Part shown: positions 18,213-26,787 of the stretch, piece after piece
How the letters are laid out: each line of letters opens with the position of its first letter
Numbering within the stretch: position 1 is the stretch's first letter
DNA from: Cognatundibacterium curvum
GTDB lineage: Bacteria; Pseudomonadota; Gammaproteobacteria; Burkholderiales; Burkholderiaceae_D
DNA: 64,000 nt
Assembly: GCF_014284235.1 (NCBI RefSeq)
Contig: NZ_JACOGD010000001.1
Span: forward strand, 248,001-312,000
Direction: 5' to 3'
The notes under the pieces: generated by a model
What the model was told of the DNA's origin: nothing
What the model saw: the letters and a program-made list of their open reading frames with translations, nothing else
Database searches by the model: none
Translations under genes and position numbers: made by a program

Positions 18213-18941
18213 TTAGCTCCTATGCCTGATGGCTATCGTTAAGCGTTCATATTCATTTTGGATGATACGATGGCAATCACAGGCTAGTTTTTCCAAACCA
18301 GGCTGATCGGTGATGGTCAGTTTGCCACGGCTGTATTCGATTAGCCCTGAGCGCTGTAAATACCCGGCGATGGCAGTCACCCGCTCCCGCCGTGTGCCCA
18401 GGGTAGTGGCCATGTATTGTTGCGTCACTAATTGTTCTGAAGATCCGCTGTGGCGGCTGTTTTCCAGCAGATAGCGGCATAATTGCTGAAGTAAACTGTG
18501 ATGGATAGTGCAGATGGAGAGTTGTGCCAGCTGCATAATCAGGGTTTGTGTGTAGTGCAATAGTAAGTGCATCAAAGCACCTTGACGATGGAATTCATGC
18601 TTCAGCCGGTCGCCGGGAATACGGTAGGCATAGCCGCAGCATTGCACCTGGGCCGAACACGGAGCGATGTTATCGGCCAGTACCAGTGAGATACCCAGCA
18701 TGCCTTCGGCCCCGATAGTGATGACTTCAGAAAACGCTGGCCCTTTGTTGCTATACATCAAAGCAATGATCGCTGTTGTTGGAAAGTAGGCATAACGTTC
18801 CATTTGACCGCTTTCATAAATCATTTCACCGGGCTCCAGTTTTTTCAGTTCAGCCTGCGCGGTGATACGTATTAACTCATGTTGGGGAAGCGTCTTCAGT
18901 AGCCGGTTTTTGATGGAGGATTGCATAGCTGTGACCCACAT
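18213..18941 (-). CDS. Crp/Fnr-family transcriptional regulator (copy 2)
   Basis: A 242-residue paralog of the regulator at 17291-18010. The sensor barrel includes EMIYESGQMERYAYFP and GAEGMLGISLVLA. The DNA-binding domain includes VTQQYMATTLGTRRERVTAIA, so the recognition helix differs from copy 1 (GTRRERVTA against GVRREGVTE) while the scaffold is alike. The C-terminus has CDCH where copy 1 has CECY. The two genes are separated by 202 bp without a gene. A tandem duplication followed by divergence of DNA specificity is the simplest reading. Confidence 0.9.
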   Translation of the reverse strand: MWVTAMQSSIKNRLLKTLPQHELIRITAQAELKKLEPGEMIYESGQMERYAYFPTTAIIALMYSNKGPAFSEVITIGAEGMLGISLVLADNIAPCSAQVQCCGYAYRIPGDRLKHEFHRQGALMHLLLHYTQTLIMQLAQLSICTIHHSLLQQLCRYLLENSRHSGSSEQLVTQQYMATTLGTRRERVTAIAGYLQRSGLIEYSRGKLTITDQPGLEKLACDCHRIIQNEYERLTIAIRHRS

Positions 18942-18962
18942 GAGTAAGGATGTGCTGGCGAA

Positions 18963-19115
18963 CTACAGACGATCGCTGAGTGCCATGAAAATCAGAATAA
19001 TTAAAATGACGCTCACGAGCCCACTGGGCCGATAACCCCATTGGCGGCTGTGAGGCCAGATCGGGACTGTGCCCAGAAGCAGCAGCAATAAGACCAGTAG
19101 CAGGATGCCCATCAT
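18963..19115 (-). CDS. DUF3309 small membrane protein
   Basis: A 50-residue protein. It starts MMGILLLVLLLLLLGTVPIW, continues PHSRQWGYRPSGLVSVILII and ends LIFMALSDRL. Two hydrophobic helices flank the WPHSR-WGY-PSG centre that defines DUF3309. Function is unknown; it is common near stress genes in Proteobacteria. The start codon overlaps the stop of the coiled-coil gene by 3 bases (ATGA), and AGAGGA lies just upstream, so the two are coupled. Confidence 0.85.
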   Translation of the reverse strand: MMGILLLVLLLLLLGTVPIWPHSRQWGYRPSGLVSVILIILIFMALSDRL

Positions 19116-19426
19116 TTTTCCTCTTTCGTTGCTTGGTGAGATTTTAATTCCGTTTTGAAGTAGTGCAGTGAAGCCACCAAGGCATGGTGCAGCGCCTCTG
19201 TGCCATCTGCCAATTGCTCCCAGCCTGCTTCGGTTGCGACGCGCATTTCATTGAGCTTGTCATGTATCTGCTCAGCTTGTGCGTTCAGTTTGCTTTTTTC
19301 TTCGAGGAATTTGACTTGCACCAGTTGCGCTTTCTTTTCGGCCTGATCTTCGAATTCAGTGATCATTTGGTTGAGATGGTCCAGTTTTTCCTGCATCTTT
19401 AATACATATTCGTCGCGGCGTTTCAT
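19112..19426 (-). CDS. Small coiled-coil stress protein (sll1863-like)
   Basis: A 104-residue, strongly charged helical protein. Almost the whole length reads as a coiled coil (MKRRDEYVLKMQEKLDHLNQ onward), without Cys, signal peptide or membrane helix. Similar short proteins beginning with MKRRDEYV are annotated as an sll1863-type stress response family. Its exact role is unknown. It is coupled to the DUF3309 gene by an ATGA overlap. Confidence 0.75.
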   Translation of the reverse strand: MKRRDEYVLKMQEKLDHLNQMITEFEDQAEKKAQLVQVKFLEEKSKLNAQAEQIHDKLNEMRVATEAGWEQLADGTEALHHALVASLHYFKTELKSHQATKEEK

Positions 19427-19513
19427 GGCTTTCTCCTGGTGCTCTGGCCTGAGCTAGTGGGTGGCTAAAAGTGTTGCCTTAGGTTGGATTTCGGTGCTCA
19501 TGACTACGCTGTA

Positions 19514-20008
19514 TCAGATCTGGCTATATTGCCCTTGCGCTCGTTTCCATTGCTGTATCTGATCCACCGAACCGAATTCCCTACTGAAGCTGTCGTCTTC
19601 GTTCTTGCACCCGGTTTCGCTGCTCAGCGTGTATTCAAAGCGGCGCATTGCCAGACTATGCAGTGCAAGTCCCAGCGAGCCGCCGGTCAGCATGCCGGTG
19701 ATCGCGCCGGACAGCACACCAAAGACAGCCGCATGCAGCACTGGCAGAACTAAGTCCGTTGCGTTGAAATACATCCTGGCTAGCGCTGAAAGTACCAGGC
19801 CGGAGCAGGCGCCGACCGCGCATGCGCTGAGCACGATCAGATGTTTTGCCGGGTAATCCGACATCTCAAATTGACTTAATGCAGTGATCTCTTGCTGCAA
19901 TTCATCAGGTGATTCCGACTGCTGAATACCATCAGGGTATTCAACGCTTGCCTGCTGCACAGTGAATTTACACAGAGCTTGCTGTTTTGCTTGAGGGATG
20001 GTTTTCAT
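19514..20008 (-). CDS. Small inner-membrane protein of unknown function
   Basis: A 164-residue protein. The N-terminal 55 residues are hydrophilic. Two or three hydrophobic segments follow (about 56-80 HLIVLSACAVGACSGLVLSA and 88-115 VLPVLHAAVFGVLSGAITGM), the second with a Gly-rich GMLTGGSLGLAL stretch, then a hydrophilic tail. No family is recognised. It reads in the same direction as the coiled-coil and DUF3309 genes 87 bp further on and probably belongs to the same stress cluster. Confidence 0.65.
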   Translation of the reverse strand: MKTIPQAKQQALCKFTVQQASVEYPDGIQQSESPDELQQEITALSQFEMSDYPAKHLIVLSACAVGACSGLVLSALARMYFNATDLVLPVLHAAVFGVLSGAITGMLTGGSLGLALHSLAMRRFEYTLSSETGCKNEDDSFSREFGSVDQIQQWKRAQGQYSQI

Positions 20009-20259
20009 TTCGGCCTTTCTTCGTTAAGACCGTGCAGAGTGTGCGGACAAGTAGCATCCCAGACTGTGCGCCGCCACACATGGAACACAATTTAGTCATC
20101 AGAAAATCTGACGTCATCCCCTTGTTTTGTTCGTTATCGGACAGATTCAATTTCTGTAAAAGATAAAGCTGGTGCTTCGCGGCCAGTTGGTATTGACTGT
20201 GCTGACCGCATAAAGACGCAGGAAAGTTGCTGCGTTGTCGAAAACGAGGAGTCTGAAAA

Positions 20260-20919
20260 ATGAGTAGTAAAAAACATATTGATGCCGAGGGCAAACACGT
20301 GATCATATCCGCCTCCATCACTACAGAAGACGTGCTGGTCCGGTCTAAGACTGGATATATCCCTCAATACCTGACAGATACTTACGGTAAAACCGACAGG
20401 GTTTGCAAAGATGTGACGCTGCTAAAGCTGGTTAATCTTTCATTGAAAGACTTTCCCGGCTATGAATTGGTCAGTTTGGGAACACCAGTCAACTTTGATG
20501 TGGCACCCACTCATCTGACACGTGTTGAAATGCATTTCAATGACAAAGATCAAGTGGAAAAGTGTCTTAAGGAGATCAATACCTCCGACATGATGATACG
20601 TTTGCGTGTACAACCAGCCTGGGATTGGCAAGCCATTATTCGCAATGGACATGATGATGTCGTGCTGCATGTAGGCTGGTATGACACCGTCTATTTTTTG
20701 CAATTTAAAGATGTATTTCTTGGCGACTTGCATTGCCGTTATTCCGCCAAATTTGGCTTCGATCCCAAGGATGCAAAAATCACCCATTTCCGTTATGACG
20801 AGCGCGGACATCTGGATATGATTGAATCGCTTAATGAAAATGAGCGTAAGGCCGATGCGATGAAAGATCAGGTTGAATTCTTGCGTGTTTTCCGTGATGG
20901 CTCGGTTGAAACCACCTGA
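20260..20919 (+). CDS. Cytoplasmic protein of unknown function
   Basis: A 219-residue soluble protein without signal peptide, membrane segment or recognised motif. A GAGGAG site lies about 10 bp before the ATG. Base composition and codon use look like those of its neighbours, and the frame is intact, so it is probably real. It is divergent from the membrane protein gene across 251 bp that show no other gene. I cannot assign a family. Confidence 0.65.
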   Translation: MSSKKHIDAEGKHVIISASITTEDVLVRSKTGYIPQYLTDTYGKTDRVCKDVTLLKLVNLSLKDFPGYELVSLGTPVNFDVAPTHLTRVEMHFNDKDQVEKCLKEINTSDMMIRLRVQPAWDWQAIIRNGHDDVVLHVGWYDTVYFLQFKDVFLGDLHCRYSAKFGFDPKDAKITHFRYDERGHLDMIESLNENERKADAMKDQVEFLRVFRDGSVETT

Positions 20920-20968
20920 TCACTTAATCCCCCGTTTCGAATATCCAAGCTTTATCTGGGAGCCCATC

Positions 20969-21268
20969 ATGCAAAATCACATGCAGGCAGCGGTGGCAGA
21001 ACAATTTAGTCAACCACTGGTGATACAACAATTACCGATACCCGTACCTGGCGCGGGTCAGATATTGGTCAAAACAGAGGCCTGCGGTGTTGGTCACACT
21101 GACCTGCATGCGGCGCATGGTGACTGGGCTATCAAGCCTGATATCGCAATGGCTGTGGCAGGCATAAGTTTGATCTGGTTTGAATTGATCAAAAATCTAC
21201 GTGTGCATTACCTGGTGGAGAGCCAGCAAGGCATGCAAGAAGGATGTTCCTGCTCTAAGCCAGCGTAG
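20969..21268 (+). pseudogene. Truncated zinc alcohol dehydrogenase (AdhP-like) remnant
   Basis: The first 60 or so residues match the N-terminus of AdhP-type zinc alcohol dehydrogenases (MQAAVAEQFSQPLVI, VPGAGQILVKTEACGV, HTDLHAAHGDW). The family then continues for nearly 300 residues, but here the similarity stops at about residue 68 and about 30 unrelated residues follow. The first catalytic zinc ligand is lost: CGVCHTDLH has become CGVGHTDLH. An ATG at 20969 follows a weak GGGAG. It is a non-functional remnant of a deletion. The missing remainder is not found downstream. Confidence 0.8.
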
Positions 21269-21293
21269 CTGGCTGCCTTAGAGAACGATTAGA

Positions 21294-21327
21294 ATGGCGC
21301 TGTTATTAGTCTTTATAACAGCGCCAT
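21294..21327. terminator. Strong bidirectional terminator-like hairpin
   Basis: A perfect 13-bp stem (ATGGCGCTGTTAT / ATAACAGCGCCAT) with an eight-base loop stands between the adh remnant and the convergent gene. A smaller hairpin lies just before it (21253-21283, CTCTAAG / CTTAGAG with inner CCAGC / GCTGG). Confidence 0.7.
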
Positions 21328-21333
21328 CGTGTT

Positions 21334-21591
21334 TTATGTCAATAAGTGAAAGTGTCTGACCAGAAACAATAAGATCATGGCACCGATCACAGACATGATC
21401 AGACCGGCAGGATGCAGTAAGCTGCCATCTGCTGGCTTACTGAACAGGCCGCTGATCATGCCACCGATGAATGAACCTGCGATACCGATCAGTCCAGTCA
21501 TGAGTAACCCCATGTGATCCGCACCCGGCATCAGAAAACGAGCCAGCAGTCCGGTAAAAATACCAACGATAAACATCCAGATATATTGCAT
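21334..21591 (-). CDS. GlsB/YeaQ/YmgE family stress membrane protein
   Basis: An 85-residue protein with three predicted membrane helices and the Gly-rich family pattern (GIFTGLLARFLMPGADHMGL, GIAGSFIGGMISGLF, GLIMSVIGAMILLFLV). Family members are induced in stationary phase or stress in enterobacteria; the molecular function is not known. A good GGGAG precedes the ATG. The 281-bp stretch 21592-21872 upstream shows no gene. Confidence 0.88.
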   Translation of the reverse strand: MQYIWMFIVGIFTGLLARFLMPGADHMGLLMTGLIGIAGSFIGGMISGLFSKPADGSLLHPAGLIMSVIGAMILLFLVRHFHLLT

Positions 21592-21872
21592 AGCGACTCC
21601 CTAAATTTTTCCGGCACCATTGCCGGAAGCTGAGCGGGAAGAATAGCTATTTTTGGGGTGCTTGAATGCGGAGCGTCTGGGCGATTTTGTGAAAAATTGT
21701 TTTATTTTTATGTGAATTTACAAAATGTAATGCAATTAGTTTTGTATGGAAACTTTGTGTCTGTTTGCGCTATAAATTATCCAGATTTTTTTGGGAGGGG
21801 CAGCACCGGCTTGCTGCTCAGAGAGAGAAAAGTGCGGGCTTGTCGGGGACTGATCGGAGGCTGGCTGGAGGT

Positions 21873-22613
21873 TTATTGCGAACGATTCCAGCGCAGCAGG
21901 CGTTCGTCTGAGGCTTCTTTTAATAAATGACGGGCACGCTGGCGGTCGGTATGCTGAGTATTGTCGGTTTCTAACAGCAGGGCCAGTGCATGGATAGCCG
22001 GGGGAAATTCACCTTCGGCGGATTGTTCCAGCCAGTCGCGGGCTTTTTCTTTATCTTGTTTGACGCCATCACCGCTTTCGTAGGCATTGGATAGCAAGAA
22101 CATCGCTTGCGCATGGCCGAGTTCACTGGCTTTCAATAGCCAGGCAACTGAGCCTTCTGCACTGGCCCGTGTGCCTTCGCCATATTTCGACATACGAGCC
22201 AGCATGAATGCGGCTTTGGCATTGTTTTGCAGTGCTGCTGCCTGATACCAGACTTTTGCTTCTGCATTATTCTTCTCGATTCCAAGCTGGGCTTTGTAGT
22301 TAGCTTCCGCCAGCGCAAACTGCGCTTCAATGTCGCCGGCCTGTGCAGCAGCTTTCAGCCATTTCAGCGCTTCTGCATAGCTTGCCGGATCAGCAGAACG
22401 CGCCAGGGCCAGCTCACGCTGGGCTTTGACGACGCCAGCTTGGGCCCATTTTTCTAAATAACGAAACGCTTCAGCCTGCTTTCCCTGCAAAGCTTGCATG
22501 CCGGCCATTTCTATTTCCGCCGCGGCTGGAATTTTGCTCTGACTGACGGAACACGCAGCTAAGCTTGTCACCAGGCTTGCCGATAAAACTGTCATCGCGA
22601 ATCTACGCATCAT
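21873..22613 (-). CDS. SEL1-repeat (TPR-like) lipoprotein
   Basis: A 246-residue protein. The N-terminus has a lipoprotein signal (VTSLAACSVS). Four to five SEL1-like repeats follow from about residue 45, with the A-x-x-W-x-x-A-A pattern (EALKWLKAAAQAGDIEAQFALA, EAKVWYQAAALQNNAKAAFM, SVAWLLKASELGHAQAMFLL, KARDWLEQSAEGEFPPAIHA). Such proteins are protein-interaction scaffolds in the periplasm. No partner can be named from the context. Confidence 0.85.
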   Translation of the reverse strand: MMRRFAMTVLSASLVTSLAACSVSQSKIPAAAEIEMAGMQALQGKQAEAFRYLEKWAQAGVVKAQRELALARSADPASYAEALKWLKAAAQAGDIEAQFALAEANYKAQLGIEKNNAEAKVWYQAAALQNNAKAAFMLARMSKYGEGTRASAEGSVAWLLKASELGHAQAMFLLSNAYESGDGVKQDKEKARDWLEQSAEGEFPPAIHALALLLETDNTQHTDRQRARHLLKEASDERLLRWNRSQ

Positions 22614-22631
22614 TCATCATCCATCTATTGT

Positions 22632-22683
22632 GCCAGTGGATCTGCGCATAAAAAGATTGCACAGAGTTGGCAGACCCACTGGC
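22632..22683 (-). terminator. Inverted repeat behind the CpdB-like gene
   Basis: GCCAGTGG plus TCTG pairs with CAGA plus CCACTGGC (22632-22644 with 22671-22683) around a 26-base loop, between the CpdB-like and SEL1 genes. It may end or attenuate transcription of the CpdB-like gene. Confidence 0.4.
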
Positions 22684-22740
22684 GAATTACTTAGTTTTTT
22701 AGGTTTTACTCAGCCGTCAACAGCGCTGCTGTGGCTGAAA

Positions 22741-24843
22741 TTACTTCGACAAGTCGATTGCATACTTTGCGTAGCCCGATGCATCCAGTGCACCTTCGCT
22801 CACAACCTGTGGCAGACCCAGGTTAGCGGCAACAGAGAATTTACCAGGTGCTGAGCGCAGAATGACCGGACCTTGTGTGCTGACTTTGACAAAGCTCCAG
22901 CTACGGCCTGAGCCATTCTTGGCGAATGTCACAGTGCCTTGCTTTTTCACGAAATCACTGACCACAGCCTGATTAGCATCCGGGGATTTGATGATGGTTT
23001 TACTGCCATCGATGCCCGGCACACTGCCACCGCCACTGGCGCGGTAATCATTAGTCGCGACAATGAAATCATCACTATCTGCCACTGCTTTACCCGCATA
23101 TTGCAGATTGCTGATGCGGCTGCCAACAGGCTTGGTTACATCGATCTGATAACGCAGTGCGTTATTGTCTGCATAGAAAACGTCATAGTTGTAGATGGTC
23201 GAGTAATCCGGTACCAGGTCTTGTTCAGTCTTTAATGCAGGATTGATTTGTGCGAATTGCTTAGCCGCGGTTTCCAGCCAGTTTTTCAAATCACTGCCCT
23301 TGATTTTGACTGCCTGTACATTGTTATTGCCGTACAGGTAAAGATCGCCAGGGTTTCTGACTTGTAAAGTCACTGGATTGGCAACAGTAGCAGTTGGTGC
23401 GACATCGGTAAAATCGGTAGCGCCATTACGGCCTGCCTTAAACGGCGCGCTGCATGAAATAACCGGGATAGCTTTGTAACTGGCGATGACGGGATCCGTT
23501 GAATTGGCAATGAAGTTTTTGACATACTCGATTTGTGCCTGATTCACGATCTGAATCGCGCTGACATCGCCGACCAGAGAGAAAAAGGCGGACATGCCGA
23601 AATCGGTGCTGGTACCCAGGGATTGTGCCGCATAGGCGAGGGTTGCTTTATGCTCGGTATCAACCAGCGGTGCGATCGACGCGTCGGCATCAATATTCGT
23701 GACGCCGTCCTTATACTTAAATCCACGCGCTTCCACGTTTGTCAGATCTTTTTGCACTACCCATTTGCCCGACTGGTATTTGAGCGTGAGCTGAATGATG
23801 CCGAGGCGGCGGCCCCAGCTTTGTGCCATGACCGCAGGTACACCATTGACTAAACCCTTGATTGTATCGACTTTATCGGCCGGCAATGCTGCCAGGGAAG
23901 CATCAAGTTTAGGGCCATTTTTTTCTTTGGCTGCCGGGAAAATTAAATGAGAATGGCCTAACATCAGCGCATCGATGCCGGTGGTGGTCAGATGATAGCT
24001 GCCGTTTTCCATTTTTGGGCTGTAGGGTGATGCATCCAGACCACCATGTGACAAGGCAACCACCAGATCCGCACCTTTGGAACGCATTTCCGGCACGTAT
24101 TTCTGAGCGGATTCGACTACGCCATTGACCATCACTTTACCAGCCAGGTTTTTTTGATCCCAATCCATAATCTGTGGCGGTACAAAGCCAATGATGCCGA
24201 CATTAACCGGAACCACCATGCTGCTGCCATCGGGTTTAGTGCCGACAAAACGTTTATAGATGATGGAGTAGGGATTGAAGATAGGCTGCTGGCTGGCGAC
24301 GCCAACGACGTTGGACAGCACGACCGGGAAGCCCGGCGAGCCACAGTTATTTGGTTTATTTACACCAGCAATGCCAAAATCTTTATTAGTGATCTGGCTC
24401 AGAAAATTCAAGCCATAATTGAATTCATGGTTGCCAACACCGGCGCCATCGAATTTCAAGGCATTCATTGCTTTGTGTATCGCCAGTGTACCGGCGCAGG
24501 TGACAGGGGCGGCGACAGCTTGCTGGTCACCCAGTAAAGTACCCTGAATCACATCGCCATCATCCAGCAATACTGTATTCGGATTTTCAGCACGTGCTGA
24601 CTGAATCAGGGCGGCGGTACGTTCCAGTCCTATGCTGGTGTCGGCTTTCAAGCCGTAGTAATCATAGCTCAGGATATTCTGGTGTAAGTCTGTAGTTTCC
24701 AGCAAAGAAACCTTCACGATCGTTCCTTCAGGAATCGTTTCAGCCTCAGTAGTAGCTGAGCTGGAATTATTGTTGGCACAGCCACTCAGGATCAGGCCAG
24801 GAAACAGGGCAGGGATCAATGTGGCCCAATAAGTTTTTTTCAT
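22741..24843 (-). CDS. CpdB-like 2',3'-cyclic-nucleotide phosphodiesterase/3'-nucleotidase lipoprotein
   Basis: A 700-residue secreted metallophosphatase. A lipoprotein signal (ILSGCAN, Cys22) is followed by a Ser/Thr linker. The calcineurin-like domain has ETTDLHQN, DDGDVIQG, GVGNHEFNYG, ALSHGG and GHSHLIFP. The 5'-nucleotidase C-terminal domain extends to the end (TNDYRASGGGSVPG near 640). The order ETTDLH...FDYY-like...GLxRTAxLI is closest to CpdB. It should release nucleosides and phosphate from extracellular nucleotides. The start at 24843 has GGAG just upstream; an in-frame ATG at 24942 would add 33 non-signal residues and run through the regulatory repeats. Confidence 0.9.
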   Translation of the reverse strand: MKKTYWATLIPALFPGLILSGCANNNSSSATTEAETIPEGTIVKVSLLETTDLHQNILSYDYYGLKADTSIGLERTAALIQSARAENPNTVLLDDGDVIQGTLLGDQQAVAAPVTCAGTLAIHKAMNALKFDGAGVGNHEFNYGLNFLSQITNKDFGIAGVNKPNNCGSPGFPVVLSNVVGVASQQPIFNPYSIIYKRFVGTKPDGSSMVVPVNVGIIGFVPPQIMDWDQKNLAGKVMVNGVVESAQKYVPEMRSKGADLVVALSHGGLDASPYSPKMENGSYHLTTTGIDALMLGHSHLIFPAAKEKNGPKLDASLAALPADKVDTIKGLVNGVPAVMAQSWGRRLGIIQLTLKYQSGKWVVQKDLTNVEARGFKYKDGVTNIDADASIAPLVDTEHKATLAYAAQSLGTSTDFGMSAFFSLVGDVSAIQIVNQAQIEYVKNFIANSTDPVIASYKAIPVISCSAPFKAGRNGATDFTDVAPTATVANPVTLQVRNPGDLYLYGNNNVQAVKIKGSDLKNWLETAAKQFAQINPALKTEQDLVPDYSTIYNYDVFYADNNALRYQIDVTKPVGSRISNLQYAGKAVADSDDFIVATNDYRASGGGSVPGIDGSKTIIKSPDANQAVVSDFVKKQGTVTFAKNGSGRSWSFVKVSTQGPVILRSAPGKFSVAANLGLPQVVSEGALDASGYAKYAIDLSK

Positions 24844-24861
24844 ATTTTCTCCGGAGTAGGG

Positions 24862-24908
24862 AAGCAAACGATTGCGTTTTAAATTTTTTAAGACGCAATC
24901 GTTTGCTA
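24862..24908. promoter_or_regulatory. Two LacI/PurR-type boxes in inverted orientation before the CpdB-like gene
   Basis: The box at 24862-24877 matches the E. coli PurR consensus (ANGCAANCGNTTNCNT) at all defined positions. The box at 24893-24908 matches at all but the last. The 14-bp sequences 24864-24877 and 24893-24906 are exact inverted copies with a 15-bp AT-rich spacer; the centres are 31 bp apart, about three helical turns. As RNA they would form a 14-bp hairpin in the leader. Control by a LacI-family purine-type regulator would suit a nucleotidase gene. No such regulator gene is in the window. Confidence 0.6.
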
Positions 24909-25149
24909 AATTATTTTCACTTTGATGCAAATATTGCCTCACGCGCAGTCGGCGGCCAGATTATCTGTGAATATTGTGTCAGTAGCATGACTTCTTGTAA
25001 TGCATTTTGCTACTTTTCAAGCGAGTCTGCCACACTGAGAGTCGGGGATGTTGATGTCTTTGTTGTCAGCATACTCGTATAATTGCCGTTTCGGCTGAGG
25101 TCATGTGTCGTGCAGATCACCGGAATCATGTTTATTTTTTGAAGATGAG

Positions 25150-26094
25150 ATGAAATTGAATTTTTCCATACAAAGTAAAACGGTTGTTTCAGGTCTGGGC
25201 TGCGCGATGCTGGCATTTGCATTGAGTGCCTGCGTCACCTCTGCTCCAGTGCAAACGCCTGTTGTACCAGCAGTCGCCACAGTGACAACACCGAAAGTGG
25301 TACGTCCGGTCAAAATTGGCCTGGCCCTTGGTGGTGGTGCGGCCCGCGGATTCGCGCATATTGGTGTGATTAAGGCTTTAGAGTCACAAGGCATCGTTGC
25401 TGATGTTGTGGTGGGTACCAGCGCGGGTAGTGTCGTAGGTGCGATGTATGCAGCCGGGAATAATGGATTCACTTTGCAAAAGATGGCGCTGGAAATGGAT
25501 GAGGCAACGATCTCTGACTGGTCGCTGCCTTTGTTTTCCAAATCCAGTGGCGTACTCAAAGGAGACGCGCTGCAAGCCTATGTGAATCGCATGGTCGGAC
25601 AAACGCCGATTGAGCGTTTGAAAAAGCCCTTCGGTGCGGTCGCAACTGACCTTGCAACCGGTCAGGCTGTGTTATTTCAGCGCGGTAATACCGGTACGGC
25701 GGTACGCGCATCGTCTGCTGTGCCGGCGGTGTTCCAGCCTGTGCGCATCAATGACAAGCAATATGTGGATGGCGGTCTGGTGGCGCCGGTGCCGGTTCGG
25801 TTTGCGCGTGACATGGGTGCCGATCTGGTGATTGCTGTGAATATTTCTCAGGCAGTCGATGGGCAAAGCGGCACTGGAACGATAGACATCTTGCTTCAAA
25901 CGGTCAGTATCATGGGGCAAAGCATTAATCAGTTTGAGTTGAAACAGGCGGATGTAGTGATACGTCCGGATTTGCCATCGATGAAAGGCAGTGATTTCGC
26001 GGGCCGCAATCTGGCGATACTGGCGGGCGAAAAAGCGGCGATGTTAGCCATGCCAGAAATCAAGCAAAAACTCAAAGCCATGCAGGAACGCTGA
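25150..26094 (+). CDS. Patatin-like phospholipase lipoprotein (RssA-like)
   Basis: A 314-residue protein. Its lipoprotein signal (FALSACVTS, Cys28) places it in the envelope. The patatin domain starts at about residue 54 with the oxyanion motif LALGGGAARGFAHIGV. The catalytic Ser91 is in VGTSAGSVVGAM, and the dyad Asp is in VDGGLVAPVP (about 205). It should hydrolyse acyl esters of phospholipids; the real substrate is unknown. The start was set at 25150 because an earlier ATG at 25105 would put 15 polar residues before the signal peptide. It is divergent from the CpdB-like gene. Confidence 0.9.
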   Translation: MKLNFSIQSKTVVSGLGCAMLAFALSACVTSAPVQTPVVPAVATVTTPKVVRPVKIGLALGGGAARGFAHIGVIKALESQGIVADVVVGTSAGSVVGAMYAAGNNGFTLQKMALEMDEATISDWSLPLFSKSSGVLKGDALQAYVNRMVGQTPIERLKKPFGAVATDLATGQAVLFQRGNTGTAVRASSAVPAVFQPVRINDKQYVDGGLVAPVPVRFARDMGADLVIAVNISQAVDGQSGTGTIDILLQTVSIMGQSINQFELKQADVVIRPDLPSMKGSDFAGRNLAILAGEKAAMLAMPEIKQKLKAMQER

Positions 26095-26152
26095 GTTGAC
26101 TGAACTTTACATAACCGTCGGAGCAAGTCGTTTGTGCAGAGAGGTACAATGA

Positions 26153-26179
26153 AAAAAGGGAGCGCAGGCTCCCTTTTCT
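26153..26179. terminator. Bidirectional rho-independent terminator
   Basis: AAAAGGGAGC / GCTCCCTTTT with a four-base loop, with A run on one side and T run on the other. It serves the patatin gene and possibly the convergent NlpC gene. Confidence 0.85.
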
Positions 26180-26247
26180 TTTGTATGCTTCATTAAGTTT
26201 TCTAAACACATTTCTGCGCTGAACTGAGTTGAGCTTAGTCAGCTGTG

Positions 26248-26787
26248 TTACTTCGCTTCATCTTCATTGATGCGGCGCGCGCCATTGAAGCGCTTTTTCC
26301 AGTAAGCCAAATCCATACTTTCTATCCTGACCTGACCACCTGCCGAAGGCGAGTGGATGAATTTATTGTCACCCAGGTAAATGCCTACATGCGAAAAACC
26401 ACGACGCAGGGTATTGTAAAAAACAAGATCGCCGGGCTGCAGATCTTTCTGCTCAATTTTTTCGCCGACACGGCTGATTTCTGCGGAGGTGCGAGGCAGT
26501 TCAGCGCCAAGTGCATCCTTAAATACCAGGCGCACAAAACCACTGCAATCCAGGCCATTTTCCGGTGTATTGCCACCGCGCTTGTAGTGGATGCCGATGA
26601 AATCCATGGCCTTGACTGTCAGGTCTGAGGCTCTTTGTTTTAATTCTTGTAATTTGAGGTAGGCGGTGGAGGATTCGGGGAAAGTTGTATCTGCCGCTAT
26701 GGAGGCGTTGATCACACAAGTTTGCAGGCATGCCGCAACGAGCACTAATTTTGCATTTCTGAGTATTCTGGAAACGTTTATTAGCAT
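26248..26787 (-). CDS. NlpC/P60 (C40) peptidoglycan endopeptidase
   Basis: A 179-residue secreted protein with a signal peptide (residues 1-32, ASIAA). One NlpC/P60 domain carries the catalytic Cys81 in GLDCSGFVRLVF, His133 in GFSHVGIYLG and the third polar residue His145 in FIHSPSAGG. It should cut the stem peptides of peptidoglycan, like Spr/NlpC in E. coli. A Cys (20) lies inside the signal but the context is not a clear lipobox, so it is more likely periplasmic than lipid-anchored. Complete and typical. Confidence 0.92.
   Translation of the reverse strand: MLINVSRILRNAKLVLVAACLQTCVINASIAADTTFPESSTAYLKLQELKQRASDLTVKAMDFIGIHYKRGGNTPENGLDCSGFVRLVFKDALGAELPRTSAEISRVGEKIEQKDLQPGDLVFYNTLRRGFSHVGIYLGDNKFIHSPSAGGQVRIESMDLAYWKKRFNGARRINEDEAK

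Noticed and set aside
21658-21930. A 90-codon plus-strand frame
   Set aside because: It overlaps the 3' end of the SEL1 gene, has no ribosome binding site and no recognisable features.
24862-24908. Naming the binding protein as PurR
   Set aside because: The consensus fit is good, but many LacI-family proteins bind such cores and no regulator gene is in the window.
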